Notes: generated by a model from the letters alone, not told the origin. Shown: positions 13,001-23,638, counted from the first letter of the stretch. The stretch is DNA of 64,000 nucleotides from Tubiluchus corallicola (GCA_030141605.1 JAQGDQ010000043.1:507001-571000); one strand, 5' to 3'. A program made the numbers and translations.

Positions 13001-16000
13001 ATAATAATAATAATAATAATATATCATATTACTCCGTATTAACGTATGTCTCATGTTATGCATTCGTATTAATTTTGTCGTCCATTATAACACATATTTA
13101 AATGCAGATACTGCTGTTTGGCTCTATTGGGCAAACTTACATTGGTCCCATTGTTAAGCCAACAATTATACACTTATGTTGTGCCGAAAATTCCATCTTC
13201 ATCAGTGGCATAATTATTAGTGGGCAACATTGCAAACTTTTATTATTTTGGCCCTATATTTTATACTTGGCTTTCTTACTTTGCGAAAAGGAAAGGATAT
13301 TACGAGAAAGTGGAGTATGAATGATTTACTAACTGAATAACTGACTGACTGACTACTGATTGACTGACCGACGAACAGACCGACTGACTGACTACAAAAA
13401 TCTCACAAATAACAAATAACGTTTGATAACATTTTTAGGAGGTTTTGATTTAATACAGAAGCTTACGCTTATGTATCTTTAACTATTTCCTCAATAAGTA
13501 TATCAATTTACAGAGTCACTAAATTAGAATAGTTAACTATGGAAAAGATTTAAAAGCTAGTGGATAATTGGCCGTGTATCTTCTTTGTTATTTGCAAAGC
13601 AATTTATTTATATTTCGTAACAGAAAACCGTTTGCTTGTATGAATTATAAAGTTATTGATTTCCCTTGAACTGAAGGGTTGATAATAGAATCTTGCTCTA
13701 CGGAACTTGAGTCTTAATCGATTTTGAAGTTACAGTTATTGGTAAAAAGATTTTCGCCTACACGAACAATCCGCTAGCCCTCAGCAAATTTTAAGAACAT
13801 GTTCAAACATAAAGCAACATGTCAATTAACTGGCGTGTGTCACTTGGTTTGAGGGTATACAAATATCTTTTCAGACAAAGCGCTCATTTCGTCCTTGTTT
13901 TTTATTGTACAACGCCAACATGCTCCCTGTTTTATGCACATGTGTTGTGTGTTGTTCGGTATGGTCTTTATCTTGCATGCGTGCTTATTAAGTATACAGA
14001 GAAATTTAATTTTAACTTTATTAGTATTTTGTAAGGGTTCAAAGCATATAAAAATTATTAGGAGCTAAAACTATCAGAAACTTTGCATGAACGTTAGAAC
14101 CTGTCACGAAATCATCATCTTGTCAGAAAAATGAATACTGTCTGAATAATTACCGCTTTAATTAAGACAACGTAATATTATTCAATTCCAATTTCAATTT
14201 CAGTTTCATTTTAGACACAAAAGAGCCCATAAAGTTAGTAACATACTGTAAACTATAAAAGAAAAATACCAGAATTATAATTTATTCATTTTTCATTTTT
14301 CATTTTCAGATTATGATGAATGTGCTCACGGAGAAGACGACTGTGATGAAAACGCCATTTGTACTGATTTAGCAAAAGGTTGGAACTGCACTTGTAAAAC
14401 AGGATACGCTGGAAACGGTAGAGAATGCCAAGGTAAGGTTCGTTTTGTTTTAAAAACAAAAGTCCAGAAATTTTCTATTAGCCGCTAAAAAATTTTTCTT
14501 CTTGTCGCTGTAATAATGGCAATAAGTCTTTTCCTTCTTGTTATCACTGATGCTGTTATGCCTAATTGTGGTGGTAGCCGTTATAGGGTTGTTAGCTCTT
14601 GTCAGACATAACAGATCACCACGCCCCTTGCAAAACACAGAACCCAGCAACTCTGCGTGACGAAAAGTAATTCTTAAGGAGAAATGTGCTAGAAAATAAG
14701 AATTTTAAATTCAGGACAAAAGCTAACTGGGAAGCTTACAGAAAACAAAGGAACTCTTACACAAAGTTAAAACGAGAATCCACTAGAAAGTATTTCGAAG
14801 ACAAATGCAGTGGAGGACCAAATTCTAAGAGTTTCTGGCCCAAAGTAGAACCATTCTTATCAAAGAAAGATAAACCTGATTCCCAGACACCTACTACACC
14901 GAGAAAATACGACTTTGTAACTGATAATCAGCAAATCAGTAATATATTTCTCGAGCTGTTCAGCCTGTGGCAAGAAGAATCTGCCAGTCGTACTATCATC
15001 GATGAGAACATTTTAGCAATAAGAGAAGCTACTGGAATGGCTGAGTGTATTGTTTAGATTTTGCTTATGTAATAGAAAATCAAGTGCTTGACAAATTAAG
15101 AAAAATCAATCCAAAAAATCTGCAGGTTGGGATAATTTCCCTGGATAGCTATTAAAACTTGCTTCCCATTCTCTGGCTTGCCTCATTACCAAACCAATAA
15201 ATAATCGTATTGAGCTTAACGTTTTCCCACATGAGTGGAAACAAGCTAATATAATGCCAGTACTTAGACGCAAGAACAGTGAAATCGATAAAACCAACTA
15301 CAGGCTTGTCAGTATTCTTCCAATGCTGTCCCAGAATCAGCTAAGTTCTTATATTGAGCCACTCCTCTCTGTCGAGCTTTCTGGCTTCCGCCAGTTGCTG
15401 AAGCTCATAGAAGACTGGAAGCTCTTTCTGGATTGCAAGAACTATGTAGGCGCCATCATAGGCAAGAACTATGTAGGATCTGAACAAAGCTTTCGACACC
15501 CTGTCTCGTTCTGTTATGATCCAAAAGCTCAAATTATATGGTCTCACACAAAAGTCAGACTAATACAGGCAGGCGTGCCATAGGTTCCATACTTGGACCT
15601 CTTCTTTTTAACATCTTCCTTAATGATATGTTACATAAATTGAAAAATACTGCTCGTTATAATTATGCCGATGACAATAGTATTAGCTAGACACATAAAA
15701 ACATAAATAAACTAATAACAGATCTGGAATGTCAGAGTGAGAAAACAATAAAATGGTTTCAAGATAATGATATGAAAGCCATTCCAAATAAATTTCAGGG
15801 CATATTAATTTCACCTGACCAACTAACTCGCAACATTGTCTTGGATTTTTCTTTTGTAAAGAATGTAGTTTCTACTGTCTGTGTGCAATTTTGGCTTGGC
15901 AAGTTTTAAATTAAGCAGTAACTTGTTATAATATAGTCGATAATGAGCCGTAACAGCTCAAGTTATACATGGTAAAGGATTGACTTTAAATAAATTTTGC

Positions 16001-19000
16001 CTTGTCTTATGTTACTGTTGTGGTTGTAGTTCGTCGTTTGATGTTTGATGTTTACGTTTATTTTTAAAATGCTGTTTTCGCTTACGTTTCGTCGCTTTCG
16101 TAGTTCCCGCCAAAGTCAGACTTGTCCATGGAGGTGGCTTCAAGGACCGAGGATACCCGCAGCTTTGGCACGACGGTGAATGGGGCTTCATTTGTGATGA
16201 TTCCTGGGATATTGCTGATGGTCACGTGATTTGTCGTCAAGTCGGCTTCGGGTCTGTAGTTTTGCTTACTGGACATTTATAACTGACAAGTTTTAATTTA
16301 AATTTAAAAATTTCACTGGTGCGCCTCACACTATTATGGACTAGTCCCAGATTTCATTGAAATAGTGCTAACTGGTGAAATCAACGAAAAATGTTTCGAA
16401 TTGTGTCGCTTTTCATGACGATGATGATGAACGATGATGACCATGATGATGATCATGGTGATGATGATGATGAAGGTGATAATGAAGATGAGAACAACGA
16501 CGACGACGATCATGTTAAAATGGGTGTTTTCTAAGTGCGAACAACATTCATTGTTTTTTTGTATTTTTAGAGCTGCTGCAGAAGCTCACTCAGCTTCACA
16601 TTATGGAAGACCGTTTGAATATCCTGTAGTAAAGCATTGGCTAGACGACGTTGAGTGTCGAGGAAATGAATTTGCAATTGAACAGTGTAGTCATAGTGGC
16701 TGGGGGCAGCACAATTGTGATAGTAGTGAGATAGCAAGCGTCAAATGTTACCATCCTTGTGAGTTGTAGATTAAGATAAACAGTTTCGTAGGTAATAAAC
16801 TACTGGAATCTAATTTCAGATAGTTACTTATTGGCATTCGTGGCATTTATTAGCTGTGACAAAATAGTGCAAGCAACATCTGATATAATTTTTGATGCAG
16901 TCTTATTTGTAGTTGAAGCTTTTATTTCATTTGAATTAAGAGATGCCATTAGAATAAGTATAAAAGTTTACCTGTATTAGAGAATGAAGGGAGGCTCAAG
17001 GTCGCTCAATTTTCAAAGTTGTTAACAACTATTATTCTTTACCATATATTTTTCAGAAGTTCGCGAGCGCAGTACAACACAACTTTTCTGACACTATTAC
17101 TGAAGATTAGTTTCTTCTTTTAATTATTACAACATATATTGTATTCTTTGAAAAAAAAATGAAGGAAAACAAAATACGCTGTCGTCTATTTTAAGGTTAG
17201 ATAAAAACTTTAATTGATTTCTAGCTTATGACGAGTGTGCTCATAACGAAGATGACTGTACAGAAAATGCTGACTGCACAGATTTGGAAATCGGTTGGAG
17301 ATGTACCTGTAAATCTGCATTTGTAGGCGACGGTGTTTATTGCACAGGTAATTAACTGCAGGTTGTGCCATACCGGTACTGGACCAAATTTATGTATTTG
17401 TGTGCGTAGTTATATAGGACGTGCTTTTCGATCTACAAGTGTGTAACCTGTGCCAATCAAATTACACAGCACCTGTGCATGATCAAGAGAGACCTTCGTT
17501 CATCTTTCATTTTTAACCAATTCAACATTTATAAGCGCTAATCCATGCTAGAGCGATTAGAATAATTTTTGCAATTAACGTAAAACCTAAAATAATCATA
17601 TTAATTATTTATTTATATAAAGTAATTATGAATAAAAAATGTCAGAATTATTAAATTCTCAAACCAAAGTCACCTGAAAGGAGGAGGGTGGAAAACTAAA
17701 AAATTAACTCAGACTAGGCCCATGTTTACCCCGACTTATCACACTCTTTCTTTTGGATTGAATTTAATTTCAAAATTAAATGATTGTAGGTTTATTAGTT
17801 TTAATACTAATAAGGTTTACTGTTCAACTTTCAGTGTTGCACAAACGTTATGCTTCTGACACGAGCTACTTTTATCGGTATTTTGTATTCTAGTGGAAGC
17901 CTCTTTAACAATTTTAGACTAGATATTTTTCCTGTGTATTTTGATAGTAACATTACACTAGATATTACTGATTATTCAAAAGACTGTTTACCTGAAAATG
18001 CTTACAGCTTATAACGTCTACTTACAATGGTGATAAAACCTTTTTAATTTCAGAGAAACCGGGTGTTAGACTTGTTTGTGGTGGCAAGAATTACGGTTAC
18101 ATCCAAATTAAATATTCAGGCGAATGGCGATACATTTGTGAAACAAATTGGGAACCGAAAAGTGCTAATGTAACTTGTCAACAGCTAGGTTATACGTACG
18201 TCGCTTTAAAATAGTTAACAAAATCATAATGTTGCTATAAACATTACTTCTAAACATTTGAGCTAAAAGTCTGAATCAGGTGGCTATTGTACGCACAGAG
18301 ATGGAGTAACACTGATAATTTTCCACTGTTGGAGAGAATTTGGGCATGTAGTAAACTTAAACTGTAGTTCAGATCATGTGTATGCCATTTTTAAAATATA
18401 AACGCGTTTCTATAGTCAAGCGTATAGAAAAGCATTTATTAATAAAGGAAAAAGTTTTGGAATATCTTAGAGTGTCGGTACTATTATAGCAAGTTAAAAA
18501 CAAACAGGTTGGCAATGTTCTCAAAAATCACTCGCACGCTGTATCAAAATTTTAAATTTCTCGAGTTTATCGTAAATGTTGTTTAATTGAATGACTTATT
18601 TTCAGAGGCGCAGCGTACACCGTCCCTGGATTATTTTATGGGTTTCCCGGAGAAGAACTGCCCACATATTGGATTGGAGATGTACGATGTCGAGGAAATG
18701 AAACGAGTTTGTACACTTGTCCCCACTCAAGCTGGGGTCTCGTACAAGATGAATGCTCACCACTAAAAACAGTAGGGACTGCTTGTTACAATGCAGGTGC
18801 AGTAATAAATTTACTTTGGTTAAATTTGACAATTTTTCTCAACTTAATTGCTACAATTATGTTTTATGTTAAGTTTTTCCGACACTTTCCTCCTCATTGA
18901 GAATATATTTATTTCTCCATTTTATTTAGGAATTAGAGGTTCCAATTTATTTTTACAAATAAATGAAACTCATTGCAATTTTCGTAACGTGGCTCTTTCA

Positions 19001-22000
19001 ATTTTTATGCAATGATGATCTTTTATCTTATTAAATTAAAATAGGATAGTTTTTCATATCCTGCCCCATTTCAAAATACGATAAAAAGTATACATTTTAA
19101 CACCCATAATAATGCCAAAGTTTAAAATTTAAATTTCAAGTTTACTAGTGTGTTCACACATAAGATCTCGAACGTGTGGATCACATCACATCTGAACTAC
19201 ATCTGAGCTGACAAGCACAACATCTGTGCCCATCTAACTAGCGTCACAGCATTTAACAGCAGAGAACTAGCCACGCGAACACCAAATTAGGTTTCTACGT
19301 TTATAATTCTTAATTCATTCCGTAAAAAAACAGTGTATTCACTTTCAATATTTTATAGAGCAGATTGCTTTAAGCCAAAGTTTAAGACTGGGCCCGGTTT
19401 TCTATTAACCATTAATACGCCTTCTTAAACGTGGGTATGTGGGCCCGTGCTGGTCGGTTTATTTGCGGCAATTAACTGCAAAAATTTCGACGTCACATTT
19501 GTCTTAGGAGATAACGAATGTGAAACTGGCAACAATGACTGCCATGACAACGCCATCTGTAAAGATTTGAAGAAAGGTTGGACATGTGAGTGCAAGCAAG
19601 GTTACATAGGCAATGGTCGCTACTGTGCAGGTAAAGTTTAAATGTAATAATTTTCGTACTCAGGTGCCAAACTGACATGTACTTATTTTCATTTTTTAAG
19701 CTTTGGACTGAACTGAATTAAATTATACGTCACAGTATACCCAGGTATAAAACGAAAAATACTAAGTAATTATAAAGTTAAATAAAAAATTTTCCCCACT
19801 AAAGTTAGACAGAACATAATAATAAACAACATATTGTCACTTGCAAGTTAAGCCAAGTGTATTATCCTTAGCTAAGCATTATTCCTCCAGAAATAACTTT
19901 TAATAGGTTAGGGACAATTTAAATGCAGCTTACTGTTTGCCGCATTCGTCTTTCTGGCCTAGTGTGACGTAATAAACCACGTGACTGTCATAGACGGAGC
20001 GGCGATTGTCATTTTCTGCCATCAGTCAGTTTTGCTACAGTCATAACAGAACTTGTGTATTGATTTCCTGTTACGGGATTGAGTTGTCATTTAGCTCACA
20101 TTAAATTTTAAGCAGAGTGATAACAACTTAAACATTTTATTGGCAAAGTCTAAATGATCATGTTTGTCACAAGGCTTTTCTGATAAAACGTGACACATTC
20201 ATTTGATCCAGGGGACCCAGCTTTAATTAAACCTTACAGCAGGTGTCATCTTTTAAAATGTTTACATCGGCTTCATTAACAGTGACACTCAGACGGTGCT
20301 CTTTTTCTCAGTATGTTGTTAATAAATGCAGAAAGCTGCACAAGTTTTACTTTTTTAGTTTTTCACTTAAAAAAATCCTTTCAATTAGATAAATAAACGC
20401 CTCTCTATGTTAAAAACTCTGGAAATTCTGGCAAGCCTCTTCGTCAAAATCGTCAACACGGCTACTATAATTAGAAGCATGAACCATGCAAACAGGTAAA
20501 ACAGACAAAATTCCGATTTTCAGGTCCAAAAAGAATATTCTGATTTTCAGTGATTTGCCCAAGCGTATTGTTATAATGTGCAAACAGAGTTAAATTTTTA
20601 TTTTTCATATTTTTCTGTAAGGAGTAAGCGTCTACATTTTTTTCTACATCTGATTTTGATTTGCTGGGTTTTGTGCATTATTTTTGCTGTTGTTTTTCAG
20701 GTTACTTTTTTCCAGCTTGGGTAACCAATTTAGTGTGAACAGTTTTTTGTTTGCAGAGGGTCCCGGTGTACGTCTGTTAGGTGAAGAAGGATATGGTTAT
20801 CTGCAGGTTCAGTACCAAGGAAAATGGACTTACGTAGCAAGTTACGGCTGGAGTAAAGGCGCGAGCAATGTCGTTTGCAGGCAGCTTGGTTACAGGTGAA
20901 AAAAATGTTAAATCGTGAAAAGCTAAGGATTTTCCAGTGTATTCTGGCAGTGATAGTAACAATCGTAACCGTAATCACAACAATGCCAATGACAACAGCA
21001 AAAGCGCAGCAGCAACAACCACAACAACAACAACAACAACAACAACAGAAACCACCATGACCACGACCACGCCGTCAACAACATTCAAATTATTTGTTTT
21101 TTCATTCGTTTTCAGCGGCGCTATTGATGAATCAGATGTTTCAAATTTGGATAGACCGGTACCTTGTTTGATTAAAAACATTAATTGCGTGGGAAATGAA
21201 ACCGATCTTTTCTCGTGTTTCTTCGAAGTGAATTCAGATGACTTCCTTTGCAGTCCAACGTCTGTAGTTACTATTTTCTGCTACTCGGGGTCGCTGCCTG
21301 CTGATATGGGTAAGACATGAATAGGCAGCAGTAACTTCTAATAATTCTTCCTAACGGATAAAATAATAATTATACGTTTTATTATAAAAACAGAAAAAGT
21401 AGCGTTTTGTGTTTAAGACCTGCTGCAAAAATACTAAATAAAAGTGAGAAATTTTGTAGTGAAAATATAATTATATAATTATTTTGCCAAAAAATGTCAT
21501 GATGTATAGTTATGTCTATGATAGTGTTCACTTGTAGGAGCAAACTGTCGGCCTTGCTGTTTAAATCTGTTAGTAACTAATTATTGGCTAGTAATCAAAT
21601 AAATAATAAGATTTTGTTTTTGGGCATATGAATCCCGTTCAGTAGATGAGAAAAGCTGAACTTGAAAGAGAGCAAGAATAAAAACAATCAACTGTTTTAA
21701 TTAGTTTGAATGCTTTTGCGACTTTCACTCTTAATTATGCCATGTAAACAAATAAATAATCACTCTTTCCGTAGTAAAATACAGTATATTTTTATGGTTA
21801 TATCAATAATTCGACATTACATCTTTTTCAAGAATATGTAGCCAAAAGTATAATATAATATGCACAACCTTAGATGAAAACAATATACATATTAATCAAT
21901 CAATGTGCCATCGCCTTAAATACGTTATCAATGAATTTTTTTTGTAATTTTAATGATCTTTTATTTGTAAGATGCATTTGATCGTCATGTAAAATGGATT

Positions 22001-23638
22001 AAAATTTGAAATGTCAGAAGGATGTTCCTATTCTGTCTGTCAGCTGTGTTTTTGTATTTTCTAGTTAATTTAATAGTGATACGAGCTTTTATTTATAAGT
22101 TCTGTAATTAATATCAGGCTGTGATCATTACAGAAATTTTGTACATTGGCAAAGTTGGCGACTCAATCCAACAAAGCCCTCCTGGTGTTCTTTAAATCTG
22201 TCAGCTTAAGTTCTGCTTGTTTTGCCATAATGTCTTTTTCGTCACAAAAAGATTCTAACCCATAAATCACATTACAAATCTTACATGTCCCTGGTTTGTT
22301 AGAAATACAGATTTCATATTGCGGCTGTTTGTCCCAAGTTGGAGCAGCTGTATCCGATCTAACTAGCTGACAGCTTACGGCTCCTGAGGTATTGTCAACC
22401 CTAAATACAGTTTTAATATCCAGATTACGTTTTTTTAAAGAATACTGTTAATCCTGCATGAGATTTATCAGAAACAGAAGGGTCTTGCAGTATTTGATGG
22501 GGTTTAGCCACATCAGTCTTCTTTCTTCCGACATTATTGGAATTACCAATTTTTTTACTTAATACGTAATGTCGTTTTCTAATAATCTTTTCTGGATATT
22601 TCAACAGCTTGTTAATACGAAATTATTATTATTATTATTAATTAATTAATTAATTAATTAATAGAACCTTTAATATTTTAGGTTCATCTGGACTTAGCAA
22701 TAATTTGTCGTCTTTAAATTCGTTAAGTAAGTATGATTTTTTTATGATAATGATGATAAGAGTTAGAAGAAGCAACTGACGAAACATTTTTTGTCGCTTT
22801 GTGCACCAGTAAATGGCGAAATAGATACTTTAAAATACCAGAAAAGTTAAAGCCTTCGATATTTTCTTAGATTTACACTACGTACTAGGCCTACAAATGA
22901 ATATGAAACAGAAGAAAACTAATGGAAATTGCGTTGTGCATATAATATAATTATTATGATTATTATGGCCAAAATTATTAGCAATTACCCAGAGGTTTCC
23001 CGTAAAATCTACTTTAATTTCAGCGAAGGCAGCCTTGGTGTTTTCAATATTGGTGACATTAATTGCTATAGTTGTTGCAGCAGTAGCAGTATTTTTTTAC
23101 TTAAAACGGTATGTATTACAAGTTTATAACACGCCTTAATTCAACATAATTTTACTTTACTTACATCTGTGACTCCAATACTATATCACTTCGTATGCTG
23201 TAACATCTGACGCTTAATGAATTATCACATAATAGTTGTGCTAGTGCTCTTAACGAGCGTCTTACTCATGCAAATCAAACTAACCAATATTAGCCTTTAA
23301 ATGTTTTTATATAATTGTAGTTCGTGTAGTTGCTCAGCGTCGGCATTAACGGTGTAGTTATAGCCCATTGTCACCACAGTTCTCATTTTGAGTGACATTA
23401 CCTGTACGTCTTTGCCACAATATCATCGTTTTGTCGTCGTCGTTCTCCTCCTCCTCATCGTCATCATCATTGTCATAGTCACCAAGACACCATCATCATA
23501 GCTGGCAGTGGAATCTAGTGTCGAGGTGACAGTGATTTCAGCGTTTCTCTAACTATGCACATGTATTGTATTTTTAGCCGATCCCCTACACAGCAATCAG
23601 TGGAGTTTAATAAACTACGTGAACATGAAGAAGCTTAA
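6655..23638 (+). CDS. Single-pass membrane receptor: Tudor-like module, (SRCR-EGF)x3, SRCR, TM (16 coding exons)
   Basis: Joined exons: 6655-6742, 8890-9285, 10562-10736, 12133-12323, 14310-14432, 16104-16251, 16571-16758, 17225-17347, 18054-18195, 18606-18796, 19508-19630, 20757-20895, 21116-21309, 22682-22726, 23024-23108, 23578-23638. All introns are GT-AG and every junction keeps frame, giving 2412 nt including the stop (803 residues). Approximate residues: signal peptide 1-22; Tudor-like module 30-160; SRCR1 176-281; EGF1 284-324; SRCR2 327-434; EGF2 437-477; SRCR3 480-586; EGF3 589-629; SRCR4 632-735; stalk 741-755; TM 757-782; tail 783-803. Each SRCR is split by a phase 2 intron and most carry six cysteines, the group A pattern. 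Group A SRCR proteins are usually scavenger, pattern-recognition or matrix-binding surface proteins; ligand and role here are unknown. Sequons include NAT in exon 3, NVT and NET in SRCR3 and NET in SRCR4, fitting an ectodomain. The short tail shows no ITAM, kinase or death domain, so signalling would need a partner. No family name can be assigned. Confidence 0.88.
6922..7091 (+). repeat. AAT/AAC microsatellite in receptor intron 1
   Basis: A long AAT trinucleotide array with an inner block of AATAAC hexamers (about 7012-7062). The apparent poly-Ile frame is an artefact. Confidence 0.95.
8890..9285 (+). CDS. Receptor exon 2: double Tudor-like (DUF4537-like) module
   Basis: 396 nt, phase 1-1. 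Two related lobes are visible: [15 protein letters not shown] with [14 protein letters not shown], then [16 protein letters not shown] with [13 protein letters not shown]. The pattern GxxVxA/G...YYxGxV...VxFxDG is that of Tudor-like/DUF4537 barrels, with candidate aromatic-cage residues (YY, F, W). Only two cysteines occur (in PRCILV and DATCYY); they could pair in an oxidising compartment. Known relatives are mostly intracellular, so placing this behind a signal peptide is odd. The coding call is strong; the fold assignment rests on pattern recognition only. Confidence 0.8.
10562..10736 (+). CDS. Receptor exon 3: SRCR1, first half
   Basis: Phase 1 in, phase 2 out. A linker with a NAT sequon and a TTPPP run leads into [11 protein letters not shown], then [16 protein letters not shown] and VVCTQLGFG, the hallmark N-terminal half of an SRCR domain with the first two conserved cysteines. 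Confidence 0.9.
12133..12323 (+). CDS. Receptor exon 4: SRCR1, second half
   Basis: Phase 2 in, phase 1 out. It contains [26 protein letters not shown] and AAVEC, supplying the last four of six cysteines. The split at GFG|GA is the usual group A SRCR intron site. Confidence 0.92.
12985..13022 (+). repeat. AAT microsatellite, intron 4
   Basis: Short imperfect ATA/AAT array. Confidence 0.85.
13341..13395 (+). repeat. CTGA tetranucleotide repeat, intron 4
   Basis: Imperfect CTGA/CCGA repeats. Confidence 0.75.
14310..14432 (+). CDS. Receptor exon 5: EGF1 (calcium-binding type)
   Basis: 123 nt, phase 1-1. [28 protein letters not shown] and GYAGNGREC give six cysteines. The DE before the first cysteine and C-x-D-x4-aromatic-x-C-x-C resemble calcium-binding EGF domains with an Asp/Asn hydroxylation motif, but the aromatic is Trp. 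Confidence 0.93.
14640..15870 (+). mobile_element. LINE (CR1/L2-like) reverse transcriptase fragment in intron 5
   Basis: Broken reading frames give a LINE ORF2 middle section in order: [16 protein letters not shown] and KYFEDKC near 14730-14815, [15 protein letters not shown], then [15 protein letters not shown] and [11 protein letters not shown] (RT domains 0-2) at about 15230-15340, NKAFDTLS near 15485, and [16 protein letters not shown] with YADD (the catalytic palm box) at 15580-15675. Several stops and frameshifts show it is dead. It has the same orientation as the host gene. Confidence 0.85.
16104..16251 (+). CDS. Receptor exon 6: SRCR2, first half
   Basis: Phase 1 in, phase 2 out. 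[29 protein letters not shown] and VICRQVGFG form a canonical SRCR N-terminal half with two cysteines. Confidence 0.92.
16417..16512 (+). repeat. GAT/GAC microsatellite, intron 6
   Basis: Imperfect GAT triplets grading into GAC triplets, ending about 60 bp before the exon 7 acceptor. Confidence 0.9.
16571..16758 (+). CDS. Receptor exon 7: SRCR2, second half
   Basis: Phase 2 in, phase 1 out. [26 protein letters not shown] and ASVKC complete a six-cysteine group A SRCR domain. The upstream GAT-repeat reading is intronic; the exon starts at the TTTTTAG acceptor. Confidence 0.93.
17225..17347 (+). CDS. Receptor exon 8: EGF2
   Basis: 123 nt, phase 1-1, the same length as EGF1 and EGF3. [24 protein letters not shown] and GDGVYC are closest to EGF1 by eye, supporting cassette duplication. 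Confidence 0.93.
18054..18195 (+). CDS. Receptor exon 9: SRCR3, first half
   Basis: Phase 1 in, phase 2 out. [26 protein letters not shown] and [10 protein letters not shown]. There is an extra cysteine (LVC) before the usual first one, and an NVT sequon. Confidence 0.9.
18606..18796 (+). CDS. Receptor exon 10: SRCR3, second half
   Basis: Phase 2 in, phase 1 out. [27 protein letters not shown] and TAC. SRCR3 totals seven cysteines, so one may be free or bonded outside the domain. Confidence 0.9.
19508..19630 (+). CDS. Receptor exon 11: EGF3
   Basis: 123 nt, phase 1-1. [29 protein letters not shown] and GNGRYC give six cysteines, again with Trp in the hydroxylation-type motif. Confidence 0.93.
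20757..20895 (+). CDS. Receptor exon 12: SRCR4, first half (first cysteine lost)
   Basis: Phase 1 in, phase 2 out. [28 protein letters not shown] and VVCRQLGYR. Where other copies read FIC or YIC this one reads YVA, so the first conserved cysteine is missing. Confidence 0.9.
20990..21084 (+). repeat. CAA/CCA microsatellite, intron 12
   Basis: AAC triplets flanked by ACC-rich triplets, within a short intron that splits SRCR4. Spurious Thr/Gln-rich frames arise here. Confidence 0.9.
21116..21309 (+). CDS. Receptor exon 13: SRCR4, second half (divergent)
   Basis: Phase 2 in, phase 1 out. [29 protein letters not shown] and IFC. One extra cysteine (VPC) replaces the one lost in exon 12, so pairing may be rearranged. 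The usual WLDDV and SGWG motifs are absent; this is the most diverged repeat, next to the membrane. Confidence 0.87.
22163..22625 (-). pseudogene. Unrecognised broken reading frame, intron 13, antisense to receptor
   Basis: Reading the minus strand from about 22625 down, coding-like sequence runs [43 protein letters not shown], then a one-base frameshift inside an A7 run near 22432-22438, then [33 protein letters not shown] and [15 protein letters not shown] before a TGA at 22163-22165. Its 5' end abuts an ATT/ATTA microsatellite. No family recognised. Likely a mobile-element or retrogene remnant; a live gene with a sequencing slip cannot be excluded. Confidence 0.45.
22621..22662 (+). repeat. 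ATT then ATTA microsatellite, intron 13
   Basis: ATT triplets followed by ATTA tetramers just upstream of exon 14 and adjoining the unrecognised minus-strand remnant. Confidence 0.9.
22682..22726 (+). CDS. Receptor exon 14: juxtamembrane stalk
   Basis: 45 nt, phase 1-1, between a TTTTAG acceptor and an A|GTAAGTA donor. It encodes [15 protein letters not shown], a Ser/Asn-rich flexible stalk. It is small, so confidence rests on phase and good splice sites. Confidence 0.7.
23024..23108 (+). CDS. Receptor exon 15: transmembrane helix
   Basis: Phase 1 in, phase 2 out. It encodes a run of about 25 hydrophobic residues ([16 protein letters not shown] then AAVAVFFYL) followed by KR, a type I stop-transfer pattern. 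The acceptor is TTTAATTTCAG and the donor CG|GTATGT. Confidence 0.85.
23578..23638 (+). CDS. Receptor exon 16: cytoplasmic tail and stop
   Basis: Acceptor TATTTTTAG, phase 2. It encodes [11 protein letters not shown] and NKLREHEEA then TAA at 23636-23638. The tail is about 20 residues, basic next to the membrane and acidic at the end, without recognised signalling motifs. Confidence 0.8.
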
